From the NCBI GenBank assembly GCA_002390205.1, contig DGOV01000034.1, forward strand, positions 1 to 37,066: a DNA stretch of 37,066 nucleotides, written 5' to 3'. The notes under the pieces are model-generated. The model was not told the DNA's origin. It searched no databases and was given only the letters and a program-made list of their open reading frames with translations. This document shows positions 24,416 to 32,484 of the stretch, one piece after another. Each line of letters starts with the position of its first letter. Position 1 is the first letter of the stretch. The stretch comes from Proteobacteria bacterium UBA4457 (GTDB lineage: Bacteria; Pseudomonadota; Gammaproteobacteria; Ga0077536). The position numbers and the translations under genes were made by a program.

Positions 24416-24530
24416 GCGTATATCCTCCCTTTTTCGACTATAAGTTTCGCTTCCACTAGCATAATCTAGTTACGAATGAAATGAAAAGTAAATTTCAACA
24501 CTTGAATTTAGTATTAGGAGCCGATAAGAA

Positions 24531-24890
24531 ATGTCAAACTATGATGAGATAAAAGTTACTATCTTCAAGTACTTCGACGGGGTACGTGAAGCTAGTAGAG
24601 AGCTTCTAGAAGAAGCGTTTGCTACTGATGAAGCACATATGAAAGGCTATCTAATAGGAGATGATGGGAACTACCAGTTAAATACCCGCCCAATTACAGA
24701 AGTAATTAACGATTGGGCGTCTCGCAAACCCTCTCCTCAAATGCAGGGAAAAATAATCGCCATCAACATATTTAGCGACATTGCCGCTACTGCACTATTC
24801 GATTTTAATGGAGTATACGTCGACTCTTTTCAACTGGCTAAAATTAGTGGGCAATGGAAAATTGTCAATAAATTCTACATTAGTAAATAA
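24531..24890 (+). CDS. NTF2-like/lumazine-binding-type small protein
   Basis: A 119-residue alpha+beta cone-fold protein of the SnoaL/NTF2 superfamily, closest to the 'putative lumazine-binding' group. Seen: an N-terminal helix with KYFDGVREASRELLEEAFA, DEAHMKGYL, an ITEVINDWASRKPSP helix and closing strands DIAATALFDFNGVYVDSFQLAKISGQWKIVNKFY. TTAGGAG precedes the ATG. Such proteins are small cytosolic isomerases, cyclases or ligand binders, many with no known activity. It is divergent from the LLM oxidoreductase, so the two could share control and substrate. Specific function not assignable. Confidence 0.8.
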   Translation: MSNYDEIKVTIFKYFDGVREASRELLEEAFATDEAHMKGYLIGDDGNYQLNTRPITEVINDWASRKPSPQMQGKIIAINIFSDIAATALFDFNGVYVDSFQLAKISGQWKIVNKFYISK

Positions 24891-24928
24891 AACATCTCGA
24901 TGAGCTGCCGCCGCCAAAAAACGTGGGC

Positions 24929-24958
24929 AAAAGAAAAGGGGCAATAAAGCCCCTCTTC
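24929..24958 (-). terminator. Rho-independent terminator of the YdhR-like gene
   Basis: On the minus strand GGGGC (with flanking pairs, ten positions and one mismatch), a TTTATT loop and GCCCC are followed by TTTTCTTTT. It lies 26 bases beyond the YdhR-like stop at 24984. On the plus strand the same stem is not followed by T's, so it mainly serves the minus strand, though it could block read-through from the NTF2-like gene. Confidence 0.75.
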
Positions 24959-24983
24959 AAAAAAAGACTCAAAGTCTTACCCT

Positions 24984-25304
24984 TTAAGCAGTAATATTTG
25001 ATACCGTATTTTTAGTCTCGTTATCTACAACAATCGAACAGCCGAGATATTCAACAAAGGGTTTCTTGCCCCAAGCTTCTGTCATGGTTGCAAACCAAGC
25101 CTCATTATACCAAGCCTCTGCAACAGCTCGAGACTCCCATAAGTAGATCCCGCCAACTTTGGACTGATCGTCGTTCAATACATAATACTTACGCGTCAAT
25201 CCTTCTAGCCCTTCGTATTTAACAGCAGTGGCAAGCATTTTCTTTTGCAAGGCCTCAATATCTGCACCCGCTTCAACATCAAATAAAACTCTTACTACAA
25301 TCAT
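24984..25304 (-). CDS. YdhR-like putative monooxygenase (ABM-type dimeric barrel)
   Basis: A 106-residue single-domain protein. Seen: MIVVRVLFDVEAGADIEALQKKMLATAVKYEGLEGLTRKYYVLNDDQSKVGGIYLWESRAVAEAW as one alpha/beta unit of a ferredoxin-like dimeric barrel, the YdhR pattern in which 'GL-x-RKY-x-x-D-x-x-x-GG-x-YLWES' is diagnostic. Members are cofactor-free monooxygenase-like proteins, mostly of unknown substrate. TAAGGA precedes the ATG and a good terminator follows. The 239-base upstream region holds two inverted repeats, so it may be regulated as a single-gene unit. Cytosolic. Confidence 0.85.
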   Translation of the reverse strand: MIVVRVLFDVEAGADIEALQKKMLATAVKYEGLEGLTRKYYVLNDDQSKVGGIYLWESRAVAEAWYNEAWFATMTEAWGKKPFVEYLGCSIVVDNETKNTVSNITA

Positions 25305-25402
25305 TTTCTTTTCCTTAGTTACAAAACTTTAAATCAATCTCAACTACAACTTTCTCGTTGAAAGACCATTTTGTTAATCTCTTTAAACCAATAGCATTTT
25401 TG

Positions 25403-25422
25403 ATTCCATACTGATATGGAAT
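25403..25422. promoter_or_regulatory. Inverted repeat upstream of the YdhR-like gene (1)
   Basis: ATTCCATA-CTGA-TATGGAAT is a perfect 8-base inverted repeat about 100 bases upstream of the YdhR-like start. It could be an operator, or an RNA hairpin in a long leader. No known consensus recognised. Confidence 0.4.
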
Positions 25423-25465
25423 ATATATTTATTACATAAATTGTATCTTACAATGAAATTGCACG

Positions 25466-25481
25466 CACTTAGATGTAAGTG
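25466..25481. promoter_or_regulatory. Inverted repeat upstream of the YdhR-like gene (2)
   Basis: CACTTA-GATG-TAAGTG is a perfect 6-base inverted repeat between the GFA stop (25544) and the first inverted repeat. It may be a weak terminator for the GFA gene or a second operator. No T-run follows on the minus strand. Confidence 0.25.
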
Positions 25482-25543
25482 AATTTTGTACTACAAACTA
25501 TCCAGCGGCTTCTTATCCGCCGGTATCAGTACAACGCAAAAAT

Positions 25544-26029
25544 CTAAACCTCTAAGCCCAAGCGTATATGCCATTCGGCAATCGACTCGTCAGGGTACTC
25601 TAGGAAAATTTGATCTTTTTCTCCTCGGGCAATGCCTACCCAGTTTGCTTTATGCGCTGTCATAAGGTGTGTTTGCTCCGGCGAAGGAGGTAATTCACTA
25701 TCGATCGCAGAGGCAAAAGGGTGGATCAATTCAGGCCAAGAAGGATCCCACAACCAAAGAGCACTACCACATACTTTACAAAATCGCCTTTCTGCTGAGC
25801 TAACATGCGACACACCATCGTGGTCAATCAATTTAGCTCTATAAATTGACAAATATTCAGCACCTTCCACTTCAAGACTAGATGCTTCACCCCCTAAGTT
25901 TATGGCATAACCTCCTCCACCTGCTGTCTTTCTACATATCTCGCAGTAACAAAGATTAAAAGGATAGGTGTGCGACGATAAAAGTGTAAAACCAATCTTC
26001 TTACAATGACATGAGCCTGACAATAACAT
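25544..26029 (-). CDS. GFA family (glutathione-dependent formaldehyde-activating-like) zinc protein
   Basis: A 161-residue GFA/CENP-V-fold protein. Seen: the three zinc-binding clusters in order: Cys7-x-Cys9 (SCHCKKIGF), Cys27-x-Cys29-x2-Cys32 (CYCEICRK) and Cys84-x2-Cys87 (FCKVCGSALWLWD). The family was named after a protein reported to speed formation of S-hydroxymethylglutathione, but most members have no proven activity, and that role should not be assumed here. AGAAGGTG precedes the ATG. It precedes the YdhR-like gene on the same strand but 239 bases away. The C-terminal part (about 118-161) is less conserved. Confidence 0.88.
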   Translation of the reverse strand: MLLSGSCHCKKIGFTLLSSHTYPFNLCYCEICRKTAGGGGYAINLGGEASSLEVEGAEYLSIYRAKLIDHDGVSHVSSAERRFCKVCGSALWLWDPSWPELIHPFASAIDSELPPSPEQTHLMTAHKANWVGIARGEKDQIFLEYPDESIAEWHIRLGLEV

Positions 26030-26110
26030 TAAGACACCTTCTAATTTTGATTAATTTTTTAAAGCTTTAGTGATGTTTCGAATCTGTGAAACCCAATCTA
26101 TTACAATGTA

Positions 26111-26578
26111 CTAATCTGCAAAATGGCGGCCAACCTCGTCTCTCTCAATCAATTCATTAACCTGCTTGCTCGCGATCTTAGACAACCGATTAGCTTCAAA
26201 ACCCATCATCGAAAGACTTGTAAACACATTTGCCACTTCTCTATAAGACGAAATCAACCCGTGATCCATTTTGCATATGGACACTCCTTCAAAAACGACT
26301 CGTTTCCCAAGACATGTCTTTAATTTACTTTTATAGCTAAAAATATACCGCGCATAGCCAATCTCACCAGAACAAACAGGGTCAAACAGATCCCATATAA
26401 AACTCTCAGCATCGCGATGAAAATGGTCTGACACCATCATCGGTATTTTCGCTTTTCCGAAGGCACCATAGAAAACATCATGATAGATACCATCAGAATT
26501 GAAGCACTCGGCCGCCGCCTCGCCATCTCCAGAAACAATGGACTCTGTCATTTTTAAGAGCGCTGATGCAAATTCCAT
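26111..26578 (-). CDS. NTF2-like/SnoaL-like protein
   Basis: A 155-residue cone-fold protein. Seen: an N-terminal helix, then DGEAAAECFNSDGIYHDVFYGAFGKAKIPMMVSDHFHRDAE, which has the SnoaL-like aromatic/His pocket pattern, and beta strands SGEIGYARYIFSYKSKL, KRVVFEGVSICKMDHGLISSYREVANVFTSLSMMGF. Similar proteins are limonene-epoxide hydrolase-like, ketosteroid isomerase-like or aldol cyclase-like, so a small-molecule pocket is likely. GAGGAGA is well placed before the ATG. It is upstream of the GFA gene by 81 bases on the same strand, so the two may be cotranscribed. Reaction unknown. Confidence 0.78.
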   Translation of the reverse strand: MEFASALLKMTESIVSGDGEAAAECFNSDGIYHDVFYGAFGKAKIPMMVSDHFHRDAESFIWDLFDPVCSGEIGYARYIFSYKSKLKTCLGKRVVFEGVSICKMDHGLISSYREVANVFTSLSMMGFEANRLSKIASKQVNELIERDEVGRHFAD

Positions 26579-26863
26579 GAATATTTCTCCTCAATCCATT
26601 AAGACGCCCGAGCGTTAAATTACCGAATTTGCCACTATCAAGTATGGACAGTCTTTTTATATAAGTATAAACATCTATTTGCAATATTGAGCACCCTCAC
26701 CAAGACATCTACAGCATGAGTTCTCAATCGGGACACTCCGTTTCTTAGCACCCCCCACTTAAAAATAATTCGTCCTATTACTCTCCTTGATATATGCTAT
26801 TGGAAATTACCATTAACATCGCAGCAAAGCTGAAATAGGTCCGTCTAGACAAAGGGGAACAAA

Positions 26864-27838
26864 ATGACCGCAAATTTATCCGTCGAGGATCTTCTCGACG
26901 CTTACCGAACAATGAAGACAATACGAGAATTTGAAGACAGGGTACACGTAGAGTTTGCCAAAGGAGGCATCCCAGGTTTTGTGCACCTGTATGCCGGAGA
27001 AGAGGCCTCTGCCACAGGTGTAGGCATGCACTTGAAAGAGACCGACAAGCTTGCCAGCAACCATCGTGGCCATGGCCACTGCATTGCCAAAGGTGTTGAA
27101 GTAAAAGGTATGATGGCAGAGATTTACGGGAAAAAAACTGGAACCTGCCACGGGAAAGGTGGCTCTATGCATATAGCCGACCTCGATACTGGAATGATGG
27201 GAGCTAATGGTATTGTTGGTGGAGGACCACCACTCGCTTGTGGTGCAGCCTTAGCAGCCAAGATGAAAGGTACTGAGGGAATAGCTGTTGTCTTTTGCGG
27301 AGACGGTGCTTCAAACCAAGGTACGACTTTTGAGGCTATGAATTTGGCTACTGTATGGAAGCTTCCTGTTGTTTTCGTTTTCGAGAACAACGGATATGGT
27401 GAAGCTACACCAAGCAATTATGCCGTGTCATGTAAAGATATCGCTGATCGAGCTATAGGTTTCGGCATGCCAGGAGAAATAGTAGACGGACACGATTTTT
27501 TTGCTGTACACACAGCATTCGCCAAGGCGGCTGAGAGAGCAAGGGCTGGAGAAGGTCCATCACTTTTGGAACATAAACTGGACAGGTTTTTTGGACACTT
27601 TGAAGGTGATAATCAAAACTACAGACCCAAAGACGAGGTCAAGCGACTCAGAGAAGAAGTCTGTTGTTTGAAACGTTTTGGCGCCGAAGTGACTAGCAAC
27701 CATGGCGTCGATCAAGCTCAGCTAAGCGCGATTGACAGCGAAGTAGCCACGCTTATCGATGAAGCCGTGGCTTTTGCAGAAAACTCACCAGAACCTGACT
27801 TGTCCGATCTCACGACTGACGTCTATATAAACTACTAG
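26864..27838 (+). CDS. acoA: Acetoin/pyruvate dehydrogenase E1 component, alpha subunit
   Basis: A 324-residue thiamine-diphosphate E1-alpha subunit. Seen: YRTMKTIREFEDRV near 14-27, FVHLYAGEEASATGVG near 39-54, SNHRGHGHCIAKG near 65-77, the TPP-magnesium motif GDGASNQG at 146-153 running to ENNGYGE at 174-180, and HKLDRFFGHFEGD in the C-terminal half. The sequence is nearer the acetoin dehydrogenase alpha subunit than classical pyruvate dehydrogenase E1. It decarboxylates a 2-oxoacid or cleaves acetoin and passes the unit to E2 lipoate. It starts an operon with E1-beta (13 bases on) and E2 (overlapping ATGA). AGGGGAA precedes the ATG. No acoR-type regulator is adjacent. Confidence 0.9.
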   Translation: MTANLSVEDLLDAYRTMKTIREFEDRVHVEFAKGGIPGFVHLYAGEEASATGVGMHLKETDKLASNHRGHGHCIAKGVEVKGMMAEIYGKKTGTCHGKGGSMHIADLDTGMMGANGIVGGGPPLACGAALAAKMKGTEGIAVVFCGDGASNQGTTFEAMNLATVWKLPVVFVFENNGYGEATPSNYAVSCKDIADRAIGFGMPGEIVDGHDFFAVHTAFAKAAERARAGEGPSLLEHKLDRFFGHFEGDNQNYRPKDEVKRLREEVCCLKRFGAEVTSNHGVDQAQLSAIDSEVATLIDEAVAFAENSPEPDLSDLTTDVYINY

Positions 27839-27851
27839 GGGGAATATAATC

Positions 27852-28865
27852 ATGGCTAGAAAAATTACATATCAACAAGCGATAAATGAAGCCCTAGACC
27901 AAGAAATGGCGAGAGATAAATCTGTCATAATAATGGGCGAAGACGTGGCAGGTGGAAGCGGCGGTGATGGAGAAATGGATGCTTGGGGAGGCGTATTAGG
28001 TGTCACAAAAGGGCTCTGGGGTAAATATGGTGATCGAGTAATGGATACTCCGATTAGCGAAGCCGGCTATGTCGGGGCCGCCGTAGGCGCTGCGACTGCT
28101 GGTTTAAGGCCCGTATGCGAATTAATGTTCATAGATTTCATGGGCGTTTGTTTTGACCAAATTTATAATCAGGCGGCTAAGTTCCGTTATATGTTCGGAG
28201 GGAAAGCTGAAACACCTATAGTCATTCGAACAATGTATGGCGCTGGATTCAGAGCTGCAGCACAGCACTCCCAATGCTTATATAATATGTTCACTGCCGT
28301 GCCGGGTTTAAAAGTAGTTATCCCCTCTTCTCCTTACGATGTGAAAGGCCTATTGATACAAGCAATGAGAGATAACGATCCAGTAATTTTCTGCGAGCAT
28401 AAAGTGCTTTACACACTTGAGGGAGACGTTCCTGAAGAGTCGTATACGATACCGTTTGGCGAAGCGAACATTGTCAGAGAAGGGAATGATGTCACAATTG
28501 TAACGGTTGGACGAATGGTCCATCAAGCGATGGAAGCGGCTACGACTCTTGCTAAGGAAGGTGTTAGCTGCGAAGTAGTTGACCTGAGGACCACATCCCC
28601 TTTAGATGAAGAGACTATCCTTGAGTCTGTAGAAAATACTGGCCGATTGGTGGTGGTTGATGAATCCACTCCTCGATGTAGCATTGCCACTGATATCTCC
28701 GCCATAGTCGCTCAAAAAGCGTTTGGCTCCCTGGAGGCTCCTATCGAAATGGTGACGGCTCCGCACACACCGGTGCCTTTCAATGGTACATTGGAAGACC
28801 AGTACGTCCCGAGCCCTGGGAAAATAGCTGATGCCGTCAAAATAGTAATGGGATATAAAGCATGA
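27852..28865 (+). CDS. acoB: Acetoin/pyruvate dehydrogenase E1 component, beta subunit
   Basis: A 337-residue E1-beta subunit. Seen: ITYQQAINEALDQEMARDKSVIIMGEDVAGGSGGDG near 4-40 with the TPP-interacting Glu in GEDV, DTPISEAGYVGAAVGAATAGLRPV near 64-87, ELMFIDFMGVCFDQIYNQAAK, an ALT-equivalent VPGLKVVIPSSPYDVKGLL block, then the transketolase C-terminal domain with VEVVDLRTTSPLDEETI-type sequence and PVPFNGTLEDQYVPS. It completes the heterotetrameric E1 with the preceding gene. AGGGGGAA overlaps the acoA stop and serves its ATG. Its stop overlaps the start of the E2 gene by four bases, so the two are translationally coupled. Confidence 0.92.
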   Translation: MARKITYQQAINEALDQEMARDKSVIIMGEDVAGGSGGDGEMDAWGGVLGVTKGLWGKYGDRVMDTPISEAGYVGAAVGAATAGLRPVCELMFIDFMGVCFDQIYNQAAKFRYMFGGKAETPIVIRTMYGAGFRAAAQHSQCLYNMFTAVPGLKVVIPSSPYDVKGLLIQAMRDNDPVIFCEHKVLYTLEGDVPEESYTIPFGEANIVREGNDVTIVTVGRMVHQAMEAATTLAKEGVSCEVVDLRTTSPLDEETILESVENTGRLVVVDESTPRCSIATDISAIVAQKAFGSLEAPIEMVTAPHTPVPFNGTLEDQYVPSPGKIADAVKIVMGYKA

Positions 28866-29980
28866 GCGAAAGCCAAATAGTAGCAATGACTATGCCTAAA
28901 TGGGGCCTGTCCATGACAGAAGGTAAAGTCATGGAGTGGCTTGTTGAAGAAGGCACCGATCTAAGTCTTGGCGATGACGTTTTGGATATAGAAACTGAAA
29001 AAATCGCTAATACTTTCGAAGCGCTCGATGCTGGAATACTCCGCCGACAAATTGCTGATCCCGAAGATGTCCTTCCTGTCGGGGCGCTGTTAGGCGTCAT
29101 AGCTCCTCTAGAAATCACAGAGGATGAAATTGACGCTTTCATAGTGACATTTCTGGCCAACTACGTGCCACCAGAACCTGAAGAAGAGGAGGAAGAAGGG
29201 TCTGGTGGATACGAAGAATTAGAAGCCAACGGATATCATTTGAGATATTCAAAAATGGGAACCGGTGATAAAGTCATTTTATTAGTCCATGGATTTGGGG
29301 GAGACGCTGATCGATGGCTATTTACACAACAGCCGCTCTCATCAAATGCAACAGTCTACGCTCTTGATCTTCCCGGTCATGGTAAGTCTACAAAAAAGAT
29401 TCAGGATGGTTCGGTAGAGGGTTTAGCCAAAACAGTCATCGCGTTTATGAAAGCACTGGACATTGATTCAGCACATTTAGTAGGCCACTCTTTGGGAGGA
29501 GCTATTGCTTTAAAAATCGCTCTTATAGAACCTGCGCTTGTCTCGAAACTAGATTTGATAGCGTCAGCTGGGCTTGGTTCTGAAATCAATAACGAGTACA
29601 TCCAAGGATTTATCTCAACAGACAGCCGTAAGGAAATGAAAAAACTCCTTCAAAAGCTGGTTGCCGACCCAGACTTAGTGAACCGCTCCCTTGTGAATGA
29701 CATGCTCCAGTTCAAGAGAACTGACGGTGTTAATGCTGCTTTAAAAACTATTAGCACGGGTTTTATTGAAGCCGATGGTAGCCAGAGCGATATTATGAAG
29801 GAAGAGCTTCATCAGTTACCCATGCCTGTAAGAGTCATTTGGGGTACCAAAGATCAAATTATTCCATCTGCTCACGCGGAGTCATTACCTCCCAATGTTG
29901 AGATCAATTTGTTAGATGGATATGGGCACTTGGTTCAGCTAGAAGCTGCATCAGAAGTTAACGCGCTTCTGGCTTCCTAG
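28862..29980 (+). CDS. acoC: Acetoin dehydrogenase-type E2: lipoyl domain fused to alpha/beta hydrolase
   Basis: A 372-residue protein in two parts. Residues 1-82 are a lipoyl domain: MPKWGLSMTEG and DIETEKIAN with Lys47 as the predicted lipoylated residue. A Glu-rich linker (about 103-118) follows. Residues 122-372 are an alpha/beta hydrolase with HGFGGD oxyanion region, nucleophile Ser210 in VGHSLGG, Asp331 in WGTKDQII and His356 in GYGHL. There is no peripheral-subunit-binding domain and no classical CoA acyltransferase fold, which matches AcoC of acetoin dehydrogenase, where the hydrolase fold is taken to transfer the acetyl group from lipoate to CoA. An E3 (dihydrolipoamide dehydrogenase) gene is absent, so a chromosomal E3 would be borrowed. 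Its end overlaps the converging surE gene by 23 bases. Confidence 0.9.
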   Translation: MSESQIVAMTMPKWGLSMTEGKVMEWLVEEGTDLSLGDDVLDIETEKIANTFEALDAGILRRQIADPEDVLPVGALLGVIAPLEITEDEIDAFIVTFLANYVPPEPEEEEEEGSGGYEELEANGYHLRYSKMGTGDKVILLVHGFGGDADRWLFTQQPLSSNATVYALDLPGHGKSTKKIQDGSVEGLAKTVIAFMKALDIDSAHLVGHSLGGAIALKIALIEPALVSKLDLIASAGLGSEINNEYIQGFISTDSRKEMKKLLQKLVADPDLVNRSLVNDMLQFKRTDGVNAALKTISTGFIEADGSQSDIMKEELHQLPMPVRVIWGTKDQIIPSAHAESLPPNVEINLLDGYGHLVQLEAASEVNALLAS

Positions 29981-30851
29981 ATTTGTGAATCGCAGTAGCT
30001 AGTTCAACTAGCTTAGCGAAGTTTTTCTGACTCCCATTCCAATCTGGCTTAAGGAAAGAAATTGTGATGTTGCCCTTTGAAAAGGCCGCAACATCAGAGT
30101 TTTCGAAGCCATCGCTCTCATTTCCCAGCGACACTGTTGTGTTAATGGTGTTACTACCCTCAGTCCTGAATTCATGGTTTACTACAAAGCCTCCGCTATT
30201 ACTTACCCTGCTTGCCAAAATCTCGGGCCTACCAGTTGACCGTAATGGGTAGTTGATGCTCAACAACTCGCCCTTAGGAATCACAGTGGGGTTATTCCTA
30301 TATTGCTCTACTACAGCAACTAAAAGTTCCGCCGCTTCAGGAAATACAGCAATCGTACTGGCGTAACGCTCAGGACTCCCCTTTGACTCTGCTAAATCTA
30401 GACCTACAGACAACGCGATAGCTGGAGTTCCCATGAATACTGCCATAGAAGCTGCCCCAACAGTCCCTGAAAGCATCACATTAGATCCCAAGTTTTGACC
30501 AAAGTTGGCTCCTGAAATCACTAAATCAGGCCTCTCTTTACCAAAAACATTTTTTAAACCGATCATGACCGAGTCAGCAGGGCTACCGCTCACTGCCCAA
30601 ACTTCAGGCGCATGCTGCTCCGCTGACAGACTACCTAGCGTAATCTTCATCCCAGTAGCACTCTGTTGTGTCGTAGGAGCAACAATCGTAACCCGATGAC
30701 CCGCTTCCAACAGCGCAACTGATACAGCTTTAATGCCCTCAGAGGTATAGCCGTCGTCGTTAGTAAGTAAGATATTAAGTCCCGACGCGCTATGAAGAGA
30801 ATGCGCACAAAGCAAACTTGAAAGCCATATAAAAAAATATATAACACGCAT
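29958..30851 (-). CDS. surE: SurE-family 5'/3'-nucleotidase with predicted signal peptide
   Basis: A 297-residue SurE. The frame opens from a TTG at 30902, but the ATG at 30851 directly precedes MRVIYFFIWLSSLLCAHS, which looks like a signal peptide with cleavage near SAS/G (21-24), so I use it. Seen: ILLTNDDGY with the metal ligands Asp32 and Asp33, Ser64 in QQSATG, SGANFGQN with Asn116, and LSGTVGAASMAVFMGTPAIALS. Catalytic residues are all present, so it should cleave nucleoside monophosphates, with the family's metal dependence. Most SurE proteins are cytosolic and about 250 residues; this one is longer and probably periplasmic, hinting at nucleotide or phosphate scavenging. No strong ribosome site before ATG 30851. 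Not part of the pcm-rpoS cluster seen with classical surE. Confidence 0.87.
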   Translation of the reverse strand: MRVIYFFIWLSSLLCAHSLHSASGLNILLTNDDGYTSEGIKAVSVALLEAGHRVTIVAPTTQQSATGMKITLGSLSAEQHAPEVWAVSGSPADSVMIGLKNVFGKERPDLVISGANFGQNLGSNVMLSGTVGAASMAVFMGTPAIALSVGLDLAESKGSPERYASTIAVFPEAAELLVAVVEQYRNNPTVIPKGELLSINYPLRSTGRPEILASRVSNSGGFVVNHEFRTEGSNTINTTVSLGNESDGFENSDVAAFSKGNITISFLKPDWNGSQKNFAKLVELATAIHKSRKPEAR

Positions 30852-31155
30852 TATGGGGCACCCGAATATTTTTATACCAGTATCATAGCTATCATGCCAC
30901 AATCCTGATGCAAAGATACTAGCGTATGGACCGCGTATTTGTTTTAATGATGTGCAGCAGAATTTTATTATTACTAAAACTCAGTCGAGTCAATTGAAAC
31001 GGAGCCGGGACTCTATCGGGCCTCATGCACTCTCGCTGGTTTACTTAATCACCTAATAAAACTGATCTGTAATAACGTTAGGCATAAAGCTCTTTGCTCT
31101 CCATCTGAAGAAGAAGAAGAAGAGCCCATCACCAAATTTAAAAGGGATATTTAAA

Positions 31156-32373
31156 ATGGATTTCAATCACAGTGAGAAAAGCATTCAGCTTCTAGGAGAA
31201 GTTCGCAACTTCATGAACGAGTTTGTCTACCCTATAGAAGAAGATATTTATAACTTTACTCACGACCCCGCTAATCTTTGGGTTGTCCCACCTCAGATAG
31301 AAGAATTGAAACAAAAAGCGAAAGATAAAGGTCTTTGGAACTTATTTCTCCCCGAGGAATATCAACCGTATGGAGCTGGATTAACTAATCTCGAATACGC
31401 CCCGCTAGCAGAGGAAATGGGAAGAGTTATTTGGGCGGCGGAAATATTCAACTGTAGCGCCCCCGACACCGGAAACATGGAAGTTTTGGCTCGTTACGGT
31501 ACCGAAGAGCACAAAAAAAAGTGGCTCGAACCGCTGCTCGAAGGCGAGATACGTTCATCATACTTGATGACCGAACCTCAGGTCGCCTCTAGCGACGCTA
31601 CGAACGTTGAAACCTCAATCGTAAGAGATGGTGATGAATATGTCATAAACGGTCGAAAGTGGTGGAGCTCATGTGTCTATGACCCACGTAACAGAATTTA
31701 TATCGTTATGGGGAAAACGGATCCATCAGCAGCACGACACTCTCAACAGTCTATGATACTTGTCCCAGCAGGCTCTGAAGGGTTTGAAATCATTAGATCT
31801 TTGCGTGTATTAAATGACCCTCACTCTCCGCATGGCCATGGTGAAGTTAAGTTGACAAATGTAAGAGTGCCGGCGGACCACCTGCTATTAGGAGAAGGTC
31901 GTGGGTTTGAAATAGCTCAAGGCAGGCTTGGCCCAGGACGAATACATCATTGTATGCGACTCATTGGTGGGGCCCAAAGAGCGTTGGAGTTAATGTGTGC
32001 GCGCGTAGAAAGTCGAATCGCTTTTGGTAGAAAAATTTCAGAAAATTCCAGTATAAGACAGGATATTGCCAAGTCAGTAAGCGAGATACAACAAGCTCGA
32101 CTGCTAACACAATGGGCATCGGATCGTCTTGACAAAGAAGGGAACAAAACTTCCAAAGATGCTCTTGCCATGATAAAGATCACCGTGCCGAGAATGTGTC
32201 AGGAGGTTGCTGATAGAGCAATGCAGAGCTTTGGTGGGATTGGCGTCGCGCAAGACACCCCTCTTCCAGAAATATTCGCCTATGCAAGGCTTTGCAGATT
32301 AGCGGATGGTCCTGACGAAGTGCACATGTCGCAACTAGGGAAGCTAGTTATTAAACAAGTGCTAGAAGGATAA
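31156..32373 (+). CDS. Acyl-CoA dehydrogenase (ACAD10/11-like)
   Basis: A 405-residue flavoprotein of the acyl-CoA dehydrogenase family. Seen: an N-terminal helical domain to about 120, SSYLMTEPQVASSDATNVETSI near 134-155 (FAD contacts), GRKWWSS near 166-172, DPHSPHGHGEVKLTNVRVP near 222-240, then the C-terminal helices with GRIHHCMRLIGGAQRALEL, IAFGRKISENSSIRQDIAK, MQSFGGIGVAQDTPLPEIFAYARLCRLADGPDEVHMSQLGK. The ADGPDEVH ending is typical of the ACAD10/11-like long-chain group. It forms a 2,3-enoyl-CoA from acyl-CoA in the cytosol, passing electrons to ETF. AAGGGATA precedes the ATG. A hairpin follows, then the second RND exporter. Chain length and substrate unknown, but CoA-linked lipid catabolism fits. 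Confidence 0.9.
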   Translation: MDFNHSEKSIQLLGEVRNFMNEFVYPIEEDIYNFTHDPANLWVVPPQIEELKQKAKDKGLWNLFLPEEYQPYGAGLTNLEYAPLAEEMGRVIWAAEIFNCSAPDTGNMEVLARYGTEEHKKKWLEPLLEGEIRSSYLMTEPQVASSDATNVETSIVRDGDEYVINGRKWWSSCVYDPRNRIYIVMGKTDPSAARHSQQSMILVPAGSEGFEIIRSLRVLNDPHSPHGHGEVKLTNVRVPADHLLLGEGRGFEIAQGRLGPGRIHHCMRLIGGAQRALELMCARVESRIAFGRKISENSSIRQDIAKSVSEIQQARLLTQWASDRLDKEGNKTSKDALAMIKITVPRMCQEVADRAMQSFGGIGVAQDTPLPEIFAYARLCRLADGPDEVHMSQLGKLVIKQVLEG

Positions 32374-32381
32374 ATATCTAT

Positions 32382-32406
32382 GCTCAACCAGTGATGCTGG
32401 TTGGGC
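32382..32406 (+). terminator. Hairpin between acyl-CoA dehydrogenase and RND exporter
   Basis: GCTCAACCAG (32382-32391) pairs with CTGGTTGGGC (32397-32406): ten positions with one G-U, loop TGATG. It begins nine bases after the acyl-CoA dehydrogenase stop. No T-run follows (GTACTTCCCC), so it may slow transcription or protect an mRNA 3' end instead of ending it fully. The exporter starts 79 bases downstream. Confidence 0.4.
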
Positions 32407-32484
32407 GTACTTCCCCTAGGATTGTATGATTCTTCCAGGCTAATTCTAGCAGTCGTGAGACCTCGCAAAAGGAAAATATAAGAT

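Noticed and set aside
25544..26029. Naming the GFA protein as a formaldehyde-activating enzyme
   Set aside because: Only the zinc-binding cysteine pattern supports the family; that activity is not established for most members.
31107..31124. GAA trinucleotide run (five GAA plus GAG) before the acyl-CoA dehydrogenase gene
   Set aside because: Short; in the frame of the gene no ATG, GTG or TTG start extends through it without meeting a stop, so it is not coding and shows no clear regulatory feature.
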